Source: CANLBN01 sp965230205 (GTDB lineage: Bacteria; Pseudomonadota; Gammaproteobacteria; Pseudomonadales; Cellvibrionaceae). Taken from it: 64,000 nt of DNA. The notes under the pieces are model-generated. The model had not been told where the DNA came from and did not search any database. It worked only from the letters and a program-made list of their open reading frames with translations. This document shows, one piece after another, positions 1 to 7,389 of the stretch. The position numbers and the translations under genes are program-made. Numbering within the stretch: position 1 is the first letter of the stretch; the number at the start of each line of letters is the position of its first letter. The stretch is from NCBI GenBank assembly GCA_965230205.1, contig OZ245996.1, positions 3,410,001 through 3,474,000 on the forward strand. Reading direction: 5' to 3'.

Positions 1-306
1 ATTCTTGTCTGACATCTTTCCTAACAGTAGACCACAAAGTGTATCACCAAACCATATGGCCGCCTCGAAGCGTTTAGGGTATTTCTCTCTATAGTTTGAT
101 ACCCAGCTAGACCATTCCCAGCCTCCATTAGGGGGTTGTCTATCACTATTTGGCCAGTCTTGGTGTTTTGACAAAGCTATACTATTGATTGGAGTTAGTT
201 TGACGCCAGGCATATTTATTGACTTTGGCAGCTCTGAATATACTGCCATTCTTAAGCGATTGTATTTATCTTTATATTCTGCATAACTTTTTTTCGGATT
301 TTCCAT
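1..306 (-). CDS. Partial protein encoded just downstream of hcp (N-terminal 102 residues)
   Basis: The reading frame opens with ATG at 306 and runs off the left edge, so only 102 residues are visible. The visible part is soluble, with no signal peptide. It has an aromatic-rich stretch (GGWEWSSWVSNYREKYPKRF at about 61-80) followed by AAIWFGDTLCGLLLGK, which looks like the central strands of a GNAT-like or other small alpha/beta fold. I do not recognise the family with confidence. It lies 49 bp after hcp on the same strand, where T6SS cargo effectors, immunity proteins or accessory proteins are commonly found. That placement is the only functional hint. Confidence 0.6.
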   Translation of the reverse strand, partial: MENPKKSYAEYKDKYNRLRMAVYSELPKSINMPGVKLTPINSIALSKHQDWPNSDRQPPNGGWEWSSWVSNYREKYPKRFEAAIWFGDTLCGLLLGKMSDKN

Positions 307-355
307 AAAAGGCTTTCCTAGCAAGTTAATTTGTTTGCTTAAAGAAAAATTTATA

Positions 356-844
356 TTATTTTTTAGTATTGCTTGCTGTATCAAATCCAACGGCATCAGG
401 AGAGGTTGCATTACCGTCTTCATCATAGGAGATATATTTCGCTTCCATTTCTATAAAGCTAATTGTAATAACTTCAGTTGGTCTATCGGTATCACCAGAA
501 ATACCGCCAACTTTATAATTACTGATTAAGGCATTCTTCAGTGTGTACTCCATATACACATCAGCACCAGAACCAGTGCCCGTTTTAGTTAAATGAAGTT
601 TAACAGTTTTGCCTGTACCACAGCAGGATTCAATAAATAGTCTATTAGAGGAACTATCCATTTTCTTATTAATTTTGAGATCAGTAATAACCGCATTAGA
701 TGACTCGCGGTCACCTTGGGTAGAGGTTGAGGATGTTATATTACGTTCTACTCCCCATTGCCAAGAGGTGACATCAATCCAATCTTTATGGCCTTGGTCT
801 GATGATTCACCTTTAATGCCTTCGTAGTTTAAAAATACGCTCAT
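356..844 (-). CDS. hcp: Type VI secretion system tube protein, Hcp family
   Basis: The 162-residue protein has the Hcp1-family layout. It begins with a short strand and the loop GIKGESSDQGHKDWIDV, typical of Hcp, then SWQWGVERN, a central KKMDSSSNRLFIESCCGTGK helix, and a C-terminal EVITISFIEMEAKYISYDEDG strand. Hcp hexamers stack into the T6SS inner tube, are secreted, and chaperone small effectors in their lumen. The start at 844 follows a good AAGGAG site. No other T6SS structural genes are visible here, so this may be an orphan hcp-effector module served by a main cluster elsewhere. Confidence 0.88.
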   Translation of the reverse strand: MSVFLNYEGIKGESSDQGHKDWIDVTSWQWGVERNITSSTSTQGDRESSNAVITDLKINKKMDSSSNRLFIESCCGTGKTVKLHLTKTGTGSGADVYMEYTLKNALISNYKVGGISGDTDRPTEVITISFIEMEAKYISYDEDGNATSPDAVGFDTASNTKK

Positions 845-1076
845 CGTGTTGCTCCTTTTAAGTCATTATTTTTAATAATCATATATGCATCCGTGTACCC
901 TGATAGACACTCGTCGCATCTCGGGTAGAACCGTATAGAGAAATAAAAGTAGGGTCAATAAGGAGTAGGTGAATTGCCTGCTAATGGCGTTTAATTCATT
1001 CTTTAGGCGATTGAGAACTAATTATTTGTGAGCCGTGTCACAGTTGGTTTGTAACATCGATATAGGAGTTTGATTT

Positions 1077-1316
1077 TTATTGATGTTTTTTAAGCGCCTT
1101 TAAATCTTCCATTAAGTCATTTGCATCATAGGCAAGAGTTTGACCATATTGACCTAATATTTCATGAAATTCCATTTCAGATTTACCAACAATCTTCCCT
1201 CCTTGAACGCCGTTAATTTTTCTTAATTGATAAAATGATACGGCAATTATTTCTTTGACTTGTTGTTCATCAAGGTCAACGATATCCATCACATCGTCTG
1301 TAATTTCAATATTCAT
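1077..1316 (-). CDS. UPF0175 family small protein (antitoxin-like)
   Basis: This small acidic protein (79 residues from the ATG at 1316) matches the UPF0175 pattern: an N-terminal strand, then VKEIIAVSFYQLRKINGVQGGKI, EMEFHEILGQYG, and a C-terminal AYDANDLMEDLKALKKH. Family members are helix-turn-helix-like proteins that usually pair with a PIN-domain (DUF3368) toxin. No toxin gene follows within this window. I prefer the ATG at 1316 because AGAGTG precedes it at a suitable distance; a TTG at 1334 would add six residues. Confidence 0.7.
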   Translation of the reverse strand: MNIEITDDVMDIVDLDEQQVKEIIAVSFYQLRKINGVQGGKIVGKSEMEFHEILGQYGQTLAYDANDLMEDLKALKKHQ

Positions 1317-1535
1317 ATTTTTCACTCTATCCAAACGTTTCTATAGAGGATTATGTGACAAAGTAGGGCGATCAACAATAAAAATTAATAGGGGGCTCAT
1401 TCCAGATATTAGAGCTATAGATCGGGATTTCCAGCTAGACCTTTTAAACAGATGCTATGTTGTTGCGGCACAATGAGATTGTGTGACCTAGCCAGCCTCC
1501 GTATTACCTATCCCTTCCCCTATTAGCCAGCCCAC

Positions 1536-1572
1536 AAGTCACACACGTACAGACTGCTGCTTTGTGTGACTT
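1536..1572. repeat. Perfect 10-bp inverted repeat with 17-nt loop
   Basis: AAGTCACACA at 1536-1545 is exactly complementary to TGTGTGACTT at 1563-1572. It sits just upstream of the short integrase-like remnant at 1589. It is not followed by a T-run, so it is more likely an operator or element-end sequence than a terminator. Confidence 0.5.
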
Positions 1573-1588
1573 TTACCTAGGAATAATT

Positions 1589-1704
1589 ATGAACGAAGTT
1601 GAAGCTGTAAAACACATCGATGACATTACGACAATCCACACTTTACTGAAGAAGCATAGCTCACAATCAGTGTGTTACTAGCGGTCAACGCCCATCGTCA
1701 ATAG
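1589..1704 (+). pseudogene. Possible remnant of a tyrosine-recombinase N-terminal region
   Basis: A short frame opens at ATG 1589 with MNEVEAVKHIDDITTIHTLL and stops at 1681. A +1 shift continues it as VLLAVNAHRQ to a stop at 1704. The pattern of an I/E-D-I-x-x-I-x-x-L-L-x-K segment followed by a hydrophobic LLA-N-R strand resembles the start of the catalytic domain in phage-type integrases. Nothing downstream continues the domain, so if the reading is right this is a truncated and frameshifted fragment. The similarity is short and judged by eye only. Confidence 0.3.
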
Positions 1705-1793
1705 ATCACTACTGAGTTCAATTGATCTCCACTACCGAGAGGCTGGTCAGTTTCTGCCAGCCCCAGCAATGACCTTTAGATTTAGAACTTGTT

Positions 1794-2969
1794 TTACTGA
1801 ATCCACGTCCCTTTATCAGGATAAGGTTGGGTAACACCGGCTCTATCTGCAGCCCGATTCGCTGCACGTTTCTTAAAGTCCATGTTGAGCAGTTTAGAGG
1901 CTTTATCTGTAGCAGACGCGTTTTGGTACTCAATGATGGCCAACTCAGCATCATGTCTCGCCTGCTCGTACACTCCTAGCGCTGCCAACTGAACTTTAGT
2001 CTCTTCTTCCTTCGCCTTGGCTTTCGTATATGGATCTATTTCCCCCAGTAGGGTCGACGCGAGAGATGAGCGAGTATCCCCATCGCTTAGTGCGTCACCA
2101 AAGAATTGAGCAACAGGGCGCTTTCTAAACTCTTTGATAGTAACTGAAAAGTCGTAAGAACGGGCTAACTTGCCATTGCTAGGAGTTAGCTTAACCACCT
2201 TAGCAGCGGATTCTTGGGCTTTTGAACAATTTTCAAAATAACTGACCGCATTACTTAGCATGGATAAAGTCTTAGCATTTATATCATTCTTCGATTTTGC
2301 AGACTCTTCCGCATGTAGCGCATGCGCATATCGCCACTCTTCAAGAGCCCCCTCTATTGAAGGACACGCATTATCTGGAAGTATTGGATTCCATTTAGTC
2401 GACTCCCCAGGAGGAATCCATGTGTCGGCACCAAGTGCATTCGCAGCCGCACCAGCCAACAACGCTGCGTTGGTATATGTAGTTTTCTTGCTTGAAGATT
2501 CAGACAAAGACTTTTGTTTATTCAGTTCGCTTGAGTTTATAGCCGGAACAGGCATCCACTGAGTCGCAATGCCTTCTGTGTGAATTGGTTGGCCAATTTT
2601 AGCCCCCTCAAATTTAATTAGTGATGTAATGGGTTTGTCAGCGCCAGGAATTGCAATACTAAACTCAATCGTCAAGTCTCGGGCGTGCTTATCTGTTCTT
2701 TTTTCGCGGATGCTATGACTTAATCTGACCCATGTCGGCTTTAATCTAAATTCGGTCGCTTGTTCGGATAGCTCAAACTCAAAAATAGCTGTCAGACCTG
2801 GCTTACTAAATTTCTTATCATCTTTTGCAAAACCTAGACTTGTTACGGTAGTGACAAGATCACTTGTAAAGGCGTAGTCATCATATGTGGTTGAAATTGC
2901 TTCCTTAGTTCTTTTGGTTTCTTTACTAGAAATTACCATACAACTATACTGATATACTGAAAATTCCAT
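1794..2969 (-). CDS. Uncharacterised protein, probably the C-terminal part of a frameshifted secreted protein
   Basis: The 391-residue frame has no signal peptide of its own and no strong RBS. It has beta-rich N-terminal sequence (about 25-165), an Ala-rich region near 175, a CPSIEGALEEWRYAHALHAEE helical segment near 205-225, and a long charged helical C-terminus with many Lys, Ala and Glu. I do not recognise a family. Its first 12 codons overlap the end of the preceding signal-peptide ORF in another frame. The likeliest reading is that both ORFs were once one exported protein of about 480 residues, and that a single-base indel near 2935-2965 split it. Confidence 0.5.
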   Translation of the reverse strand: MEFSVYQYSCMVISSKETKRTKEAISTTYDDYAFTSDLVTTVTSLGFAKDDKKFSKPGLTAIFEFELSEQATEFRLKPTWVRLSHSIREKRTDKHARDLTIEFSIAIPGADKPITSLIKFEGAKIGQPIHTEGIATQWMPVPAINSSELNKQKSLSESSSKKTTYTNAALLAGAAANALGADTWIPPGESTKWNPILPDNACPSIEGALEEWRYAHALHAEESAKSKNDINAKTLSMLSNAVSYFENCSKAQESAAKVVKLTPSNGKLARSYDFSVTIKEFRKRPVAQFFGDALSDGDTRSSLASTLLGEIDPYTKAKAKEEETKVQLAALGVYEQARHDAELAIIEYQNASATDKASKLLNMDFKKRAANRAADRAGVTQPYPDKGTWIQ

Positions 2970-3256
2970 TTATTATTGTTCCATTCATAGAAATGACCTC
3001 CGTGGTGCAACACATCAACAGTCGCTTCCTTTGCGATCTCTTGAAGCTTCGCGCCTGTTGTCTTTAGACCTTGATTGATAGCAAAGCTCAAAATTGGTGA
3101 CAATATCGCAGCAGGCAGGCTCTCGTTAGCATCCAATTCTTCGGGACGATCTTTGCCAGGACATTCTTTCAGCAGTGCTATTGCACCCGGAGTGATCGTG
3201 GCATGGGCATTCCAGCAAATTAACAGAGAGCAACATAATAAAATTGACTTTCGCAT
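2933..3256 (-). CDS. Secreted protein N-terminal part (signal peptide), apparently frameshifted
   Basis: The 107-residue frame starts at ATG 3256 behind an AAGGAA site. It has a clear signal peptide (MRKSILLCCSLLICWNAHA, cleavage near residue 19) followed by TPGAIALLKECPGKDRPEEL. It ends abruptly after a Trp-rich strand in exactly the region where the next ORF begins in a different frame. The secreted protease gene lies 13 bp upstream, so the two are probably cotranscribed. Function is unknown. Confidence 0.5.
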   Translation of the reverse strand: MRKSILLCCSLLICWNAHATITPGAIALLKECPGKDRPEELDANESLPAAILSPILSFAINQGLKTTGAKLQEIAKEATVDVLHHGGHFYEWNNNKWNFQYISIVVW

Positions 3257-3269
3257 AATCGATTCCTTA

Positions 3270-4496
3270 TTAATTGATAGAAACGGCCAAATTCATTTTA
3301 AGATCAGACGGCGGAGATTGTTCACACCCAACCGCTCCTGCTGATGTTCCTTTGTGAGTGGCAATTAATTGATACCCATTTGCAGTTTTCATAAAAAAAC
3401 CAGCACCTGATGTTGACTTCGAGGTTTGACAAGTATGGTACAGGCAGCCTGAATCCGTTCTTTCTAAGAGCGCACAGGCAGCGGGCTTTGATCCTCGAAT
3501 ATAATCTGTAATCGATCTAGGCTGACTGAAATCCGAAAGGTTTACATTACTACCTACAATCCATCCCGTGATCGGATAGAAACTTGAGTCAATCGGAGTT
3601 GCTGATATTGAAGCTACATAGGAAAAATTTTTGTAAATTTGCACTGCCATCTGATCATCAGTAGCCCCAAAAGGGTTTACTCTTTGAATAATCGATGAAG
3701 GTTTTTTTACGGTAAACAGATTCTGTCTACCGTGTTTTACAGGGGTATGGAACGTCAAGTTTCCCGCTCCCCAGGCTGCATTCATATCGCTGCCATTGCC
3801 CGTAACTGAATCGTAAAAACAATGTTTCGCCGTGATTATTGTATTCTGGTCAACGATAGTACCTGAACAGTAGGGTTCACCATTGACAGAAAACACACCA
3901 ACGACACGTTGTATCTCTACAGGGGTGTCCTGAAGTGGAGATAAACAAGCCTTTTCGTATTTAGGTGCAATACTAGAAGCCCTGGCTAACATCAACCGCT
4001 GACTGAAACTCTCATTGACACCTACAGGAGCACCCAACAGCTTACTTACTTGTGAAGTGTAGTTTGATGCCGCATTTTTACAGTCAATTGTAAATGCTTC
4101 TTTTATGGGGTCATATTTGGGATCACGGTATCTAGGTGAATCTGGTACACCAGGCATTTCTTGAAAGATTTCTGCATTGAGACTAATCCTCATATTAGCT
4201 GGGTTGGCACCAACTAAAAGCCTGAATAGACCTGTCTCAGACTCAGGCTGGATTATGACTTGGTTTTCAAGGGGAACGAACATCCCAGTATCTAAATCTA
4301 GTCTCTCTCGACGTAGTGTTTGAATCTCTATTTGATTTATGCTTTCTAGACGCTCAAATCTCTTAACTTCGATACTTTCCTGAGCTAGGGCCTGATACCA
4401 GCCAACACAAGTAGTGATAGCCAGCACAATGGAGTAGGTTAACTTTGGCGCGTGCATAATAAGAAATCCCATCTTCGTTCTTGAGGGCGGACTCAA
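3270..4496 (-). CDS. Secreted trypsin-like serine protease
   Basis: The protein has an N-terminal signal peptide ending near the ALAQES motif, then about 150 residues with no clear domain, then a chymotrypsin-fold domain. The catalytic His is in GTIVDQNTIITAKHC, the Asp probably in FGATDDQMAVQIY, and the Ser in TSKSTSGAGFF. The usual GDSGGP loop is therefore altered to STSGAG, so activity or specificity may differ from trypsin. Several Cys suggest disulfides suited to the periplasm or exterior. The TTG at 4496 has the best RBS (GGAAGAG); ATGs at 4472 and 4457 would give more typical signal peptides. Confidence 0.75.
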   Translation of the reverse strand: MSPPSRTKMGFLIMHAPKLTYSIVLAITTCVGWYQALAQESIEVKRFERLESINQIEIQTLRRERLDLDTGMFVPLENQVIIQPESETGLFRLLVGANPANMRISLNAEIFQEMPGVPDSPRYRDPKYDPIKEAFTIDCKNAASNYTSQVSKLLGAPVGVNESFSQRLMLARASSIAPKYEKACLSPLQDTPVEIQRVVGVFSVNGEPYCSGTIVDQNTIITAKHCFYDSVTGNGSDMNAAWGAGNLTFHTPVKHGRQNLFTVKKPSSIIQRVNPFGATDDQMAVQIYKNFSYVASISATPIDSSFYPITGWIVGSNVNLSDFSQPRSITDYIRGSKPAACALLERTDSGCLYHTCQTSKSTSGAGFFMKTANGYQLIATHKGTSAGAVGCEQSPPSDLKMNLAVSIN

Positions 4497-5258
4497 AAGA
4501 CTACTCTTCCTAGCTAAGATTATCTATCGTCAGACTATACCAACTTGATGATCGCTTAGTTAAATTGCAATGTGCCAAACTGGTAGTTAGTACACGCGCT
4601 TCATCAAAGAACTGGGCTATCGCCCGCATACAACCCTTAAACACCCTGGGAATTTTATGTTGTTGATTTTTATAGCAATATTTTTATTCGTGAGGGTTCA
4701 AGTCCTCTCCTTGCACTGTACACAACTACCTACTTCTTCTTGCAGTAACCGCAAAACAAGATGCAATTCCACGCGTAATTTCAGCCCCTTTTGTTTTGGA
4801 GCAATAGTCCGCTTTGGGCGATTAGCAGCCATTAACTACAGCTGATCAATTATATTTATATTTTCAATAAGCGGTAGTTTTATAAAATATGATAAGTAAT
4901 CAGTTCATTCTTTTGATTAAAATTATTATTTGTTTTAGTTTCCCATTTATTTTTTTAATGTCAATGCATAAAAAAAATAAAAACCTTTACATTTTAAAAT
5001 GTTGGAAAAAGTGACATGTTTTTTAAAATGAAAACGTTTAACGATAATTTTCATTAAAAATTAATTTATAAAGTTTTTTCTTTTTTAGTTGAAAATACTA
5101 ATAAATTACAAATATATTTCCCTTTTATTAAAAACTGCGTAAAGCATAAAATTACCACTCCTAATAACTTACCAACAAAAAATTTCACACCCCTGCATCT
5201 ATACCCAAATTTGCGGCGTACTCCCTGTATCTCAAATATCAATACTAAGGAGTATTCC
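4497..5258. other. 762-bp region without a convincing gene
   Basis: The left part (to about 4850) contains only short frames, including a 62-codon and a 44-codon one that I cannot link to a family, plus a degenerate tRNA-like 3' end at 4690-4716. The right part (4850-5240) is very AT-rich and probably holds the promoter of the DUF4331 operon, but I cannot pick out convincing -35/-10 boxes. Confidence 0.5.
4690..4716 (+). other. Degenerate tRNA-Leu 3'-end-like sequence, possible old attachment site
   Basis: GTGAGGGTTCAAGTCC followed by TCTCCTTGCAC resembles the T-arm and acceptor end of tRNA-Leu (the known family has G-rich T-stem, TTCAAGT loop, CCTYGCACCA end). One base appears missing from the 3' T-stem, CCA is not present, and no tRNA body lies upstream. 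It could be an att-site scar of an integrative element. The match is short and may be chance. Confidence 0.3.
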
Positions 5259-6857
5259 ATGAAAAAATTGTATGGGGCTGCGTGTTTGGCCTTGGCTGTT
5301 TCGGCGGGGGTTAATGCCTCTAGCCACCGTGAAGCGCCGTTTATTACCAAGTATCCGCAGGTGGATGCGACGGATTTTTATATGTTTATGAGTTATGAGC
5401 CGGGGCGGGAGGACTATGTCACGCTGATTGCGAATTATTTGCCCGTGCAGGCGGCGTATGGCGGGCCGAATTACTTTCCCTTGGACGATAACGCCTTATA
5501 TGAAATCCATATCGATAATAATGGCGATGCGACTGAGGATTTAACCTTTCAGTTTCAATTTCGTGATGAATTGCCTGCAGGTGGGGTAATACCGCTGGAT
5601 ATTGGCGGCACGTCGGTCACCTCGGTATTGCGCAATATTGGTGGGGTTGCGCCGGGTTCGGAGGGTGGCTTAAGCCATCTTGAGAGCTATTCGTTATCGA
5701 TCGTTTCAGGTGATCGTCGTACAGGTACAACCACAACCGTCAACAATACCAGTTCTGGTGATACATTGTTCCGCAAGCCCTTTGATTATGCGGGCACAAA
5801 AACCTTTGGCGGTGCGGGCAATTATGAGAATTACGCTCGTAGTTTTATTCATGATGTCGAGATTCCCAATTGCAGTCAAAATGCTCGTGTGTTTGTCGGG
5901 CAGCGGCATGAAGCTTTTAATATTGCCTTGGGTGAAGTATTCGATTTGGTGAATTTAGTCCCCATTGAAGGTGATAGTGCCCCAGGTGCCAGTGATGGTG
6001 GTGGTTTTCCTGGTGGAATTACACAGGATGCCGCACGTAATCAATTAGCACGCAATAATGTGACGTCTATTGCGATGGAAGTCCATAAAGATTGCCTTAC
6101 CGGTACCGAAGGTATTATCGGTGGTTGGACATCAGCCAGTTTACGTCAAGCATCAATCCTTAACCCTACAGCAACATTCGATCAGCCAGAAGTCACCGGT
6201 GGTGCCTGGACACAAGTTTCTCGTTTGGGTTCGCCATTAGTGAATGAATTGGTTATTGGTTATGATATGAAAGACCGTTTTAACGGTAGCCATCCTTCTG
6301 CCGATGGGCAGTTTTTAAATTTTGTGACTAACCCTGTATTGCCGGCGATTTTAAATATTTTATTTTTAGATCCGGTGAATCAGGCACTAGGGGCAACGCT
6401 TACCAATCTTGCGCCGACCAATTTCCCTCGTAATGATTTAGTCGCGGCCTTCCTAACTGGGTTCAGTGGTGTGAATCAATTTACTGGTGGTACACCGGGT
6501 GAAATGCTCCGCCTCAATACCAATATTGCACCAACGGTTCGTGCAAGCCAGCAACCACTGGGTGTTGCTGCAGGAGATTTGGCGGGTTTCCCCAATGGTC
6601 GTCGCCCGGGTGACGATACGGTGGATATCGCACTGCGTGTGGTCATGGGGGCACTGTGTCATGACTTACCATTAGGCACCGGTGGTGCGCCGGTTAATTT
6701 AGGGCTTTGTAATCCTGCGGATGCCGTTGTCGGTAATGTGGCCTTTACTGATGGCGCTCCATTGTCAGCACAAGAATTAAATAATTCCTTCCCGTATTTA
6801 CTAACGCCTTATCCCGGCTCGCCGGTAGGTTCGCCTTTGCCTACACCGATCGATTAA
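5259..6857 (+). CDS. DUF4331 domain secreted protein
   Basis: The gene starts at ATG 5259 behind AAGGAG and encodes about 532 residues. A signal peptide (MKKLYGAACLALAVSAGVNA) is followed at once by SSHREAPFITKYPQVDATDFYMF, the hallmark start of DUF4331 proteins. FAGTK-like and DVVN-type loops and a C-terminal SFPYLLTPYPGSP follow. DUF4331 proteins are exported, and their biochemical role is unknown. They recur beside ECF sigma factors and TPR proteins, as here. The gene heads a five-gene operon with a lipoprotein, a TPR protein, a sigma factor and an anti-sigma factor. Confidence 0.88.
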   Translation: MKKLYGAACLALAVSAGVNASSHREAPFITKYPQVDATDFYMFMSYEPGREDYVTLIANYLPVQAAYGGPNYFPLDDNALYEIHIDNNGDATEDLTFQFQFRDELPAGGVIPLDIGGTSVTSVLRNIGGVAPGSEGGLSHLESYSLSIVSGDRRTGTTTTVNNTSSGDTLFRKPFDYAGTKTFGGAGNYENYARSFIHDVEIPNCSQNARVFVGQRHEAFNIALGEVFDLVNLVPIEGDSAPGASDGGGFPGGITQDAARNQLARNNVTSIAMEVHKDCLTGTEGIIGGWTSASLRQASILNPTATFDQPEVTGGAWTQVSRLGSPLVNELVIGYDMKDRFNGSHPSADGQFLNFVTNPVLPAILNILFLDPVNQALGATLTNLAPTNFPRNDLVAAFLTGFSGVNQFTGGTPGEMLRLNTNIAPTVRASQQPLGVAAGDLAGFPNGRRPGDDTVDIALRVVMGALCHDLPLGTGGAPVNLGLCNPADAVVGNVAFTDGAPLSAQELNNSFPYLLTPYPGSPVGSPLPTPID

Positions 6858-6867
6858 GGAGGGCATA

Positions 6868-7389
6868 ATGATGAAAAATACAATAATGTCGCGAGTAATG
6901 ATCACGCTGTCTGCCTTGTGCTTATTGAGTTTGGTGGCCTGTGGTGGCGGTGGTTCGAGCAATAAAGCCCCGACGATTTCGGAGGTTGACGACCAATCAA
7001 TAGCGCCGAATACACAGGTAGCGGTTAACCTTACGATTACGGATGATCGTACAGATGCTAATGCACTTGTACTAAGCGCAAGTAGTGATAACGTTGCTTT
7101 GGTTGGGAATAGCTCAATTGTTTTCAGTGGCAGTGGTTCAAGTCGAACGCTTACGTTAAGCCCTGAACGTGATCAGTTAGGCAATGCGGTGATTACCGTA
7201 ACGGTAACTGACGAGAGTGGTAAAACGGCAGAGAGCCTTTTCTTGCTAACCGTAGAGCGGCAAGTGGTTTCGTTCAGTCAGCTTGTTCGTGATGTATTTG
7301 CGGAGACTGCGGAGAGTCAGCCGCGTGAAATCAATGGGTTTATTATTAATCAGGATGCAGAAGACGATGATTTTTCAGACTTGTTATAA
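6868..7389 (+). CDS. Lipoprotein with an Ig/cadherin-like domain
   Basis: The start at 6868 follows a strong AAGGAGG. The signal peptide ends in the lipobox LVAC with a GGGGSS tail, so the mature protein is lipid-anchored at about Cys25. The body (35-130) reads as one beta-sandwich repeat: APTISEVDDQSIAPNTQVAV, an alternating hydrophobic core, and ITVTVTDESGKTAE. An acidic C-terminal tail (QDAEDDDFSDLL) closes it. It is 10 bp from the DUF4331 gene and overlaps the TPR gene, so it is almost certainly cotranscribed and translationally coupled. Its ligand is unknown. Confidence 0.8.
   Translation: MMKNTIMSRVMITLSALCLLSLVACGGGGSSNKAPTISEVDDQSIAPNTQVAVNLTITDDRTDANALVLSASSDNVALVGNSSIVFSGSGSSRTLTLSPERDQLGNAVITVTVTDESGKTAESLFLLTVERQVVSFSQLVRDVFAETAESQPREINGFIINQDAEDDDFSDLL

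Noticed and set aside
1718..1954. A 78-codon minus-strand frame overlapping the C-terminus of the 1794 protein
   Set aside because: Low-quality composition, no RBS and complete overlap with the longer frame; probably not translated.
4698..4832. A 44-codon minus-strand frame starting MAANRPKRTIAPKQKG
   Set aside because: Basic start looks protein-like, but there is no RBS, no recognised family, and its end runs into the tRNA-like fragment.
4657..4845. A 62-codon plus-strand frame, with an open stretch reading FIKELGYRPHTTLKHPGNFM before it
   Set aside because: No start signal or family match; the hydrophobic and Cys-rich composition looks like random reading of AT-rich DNA.
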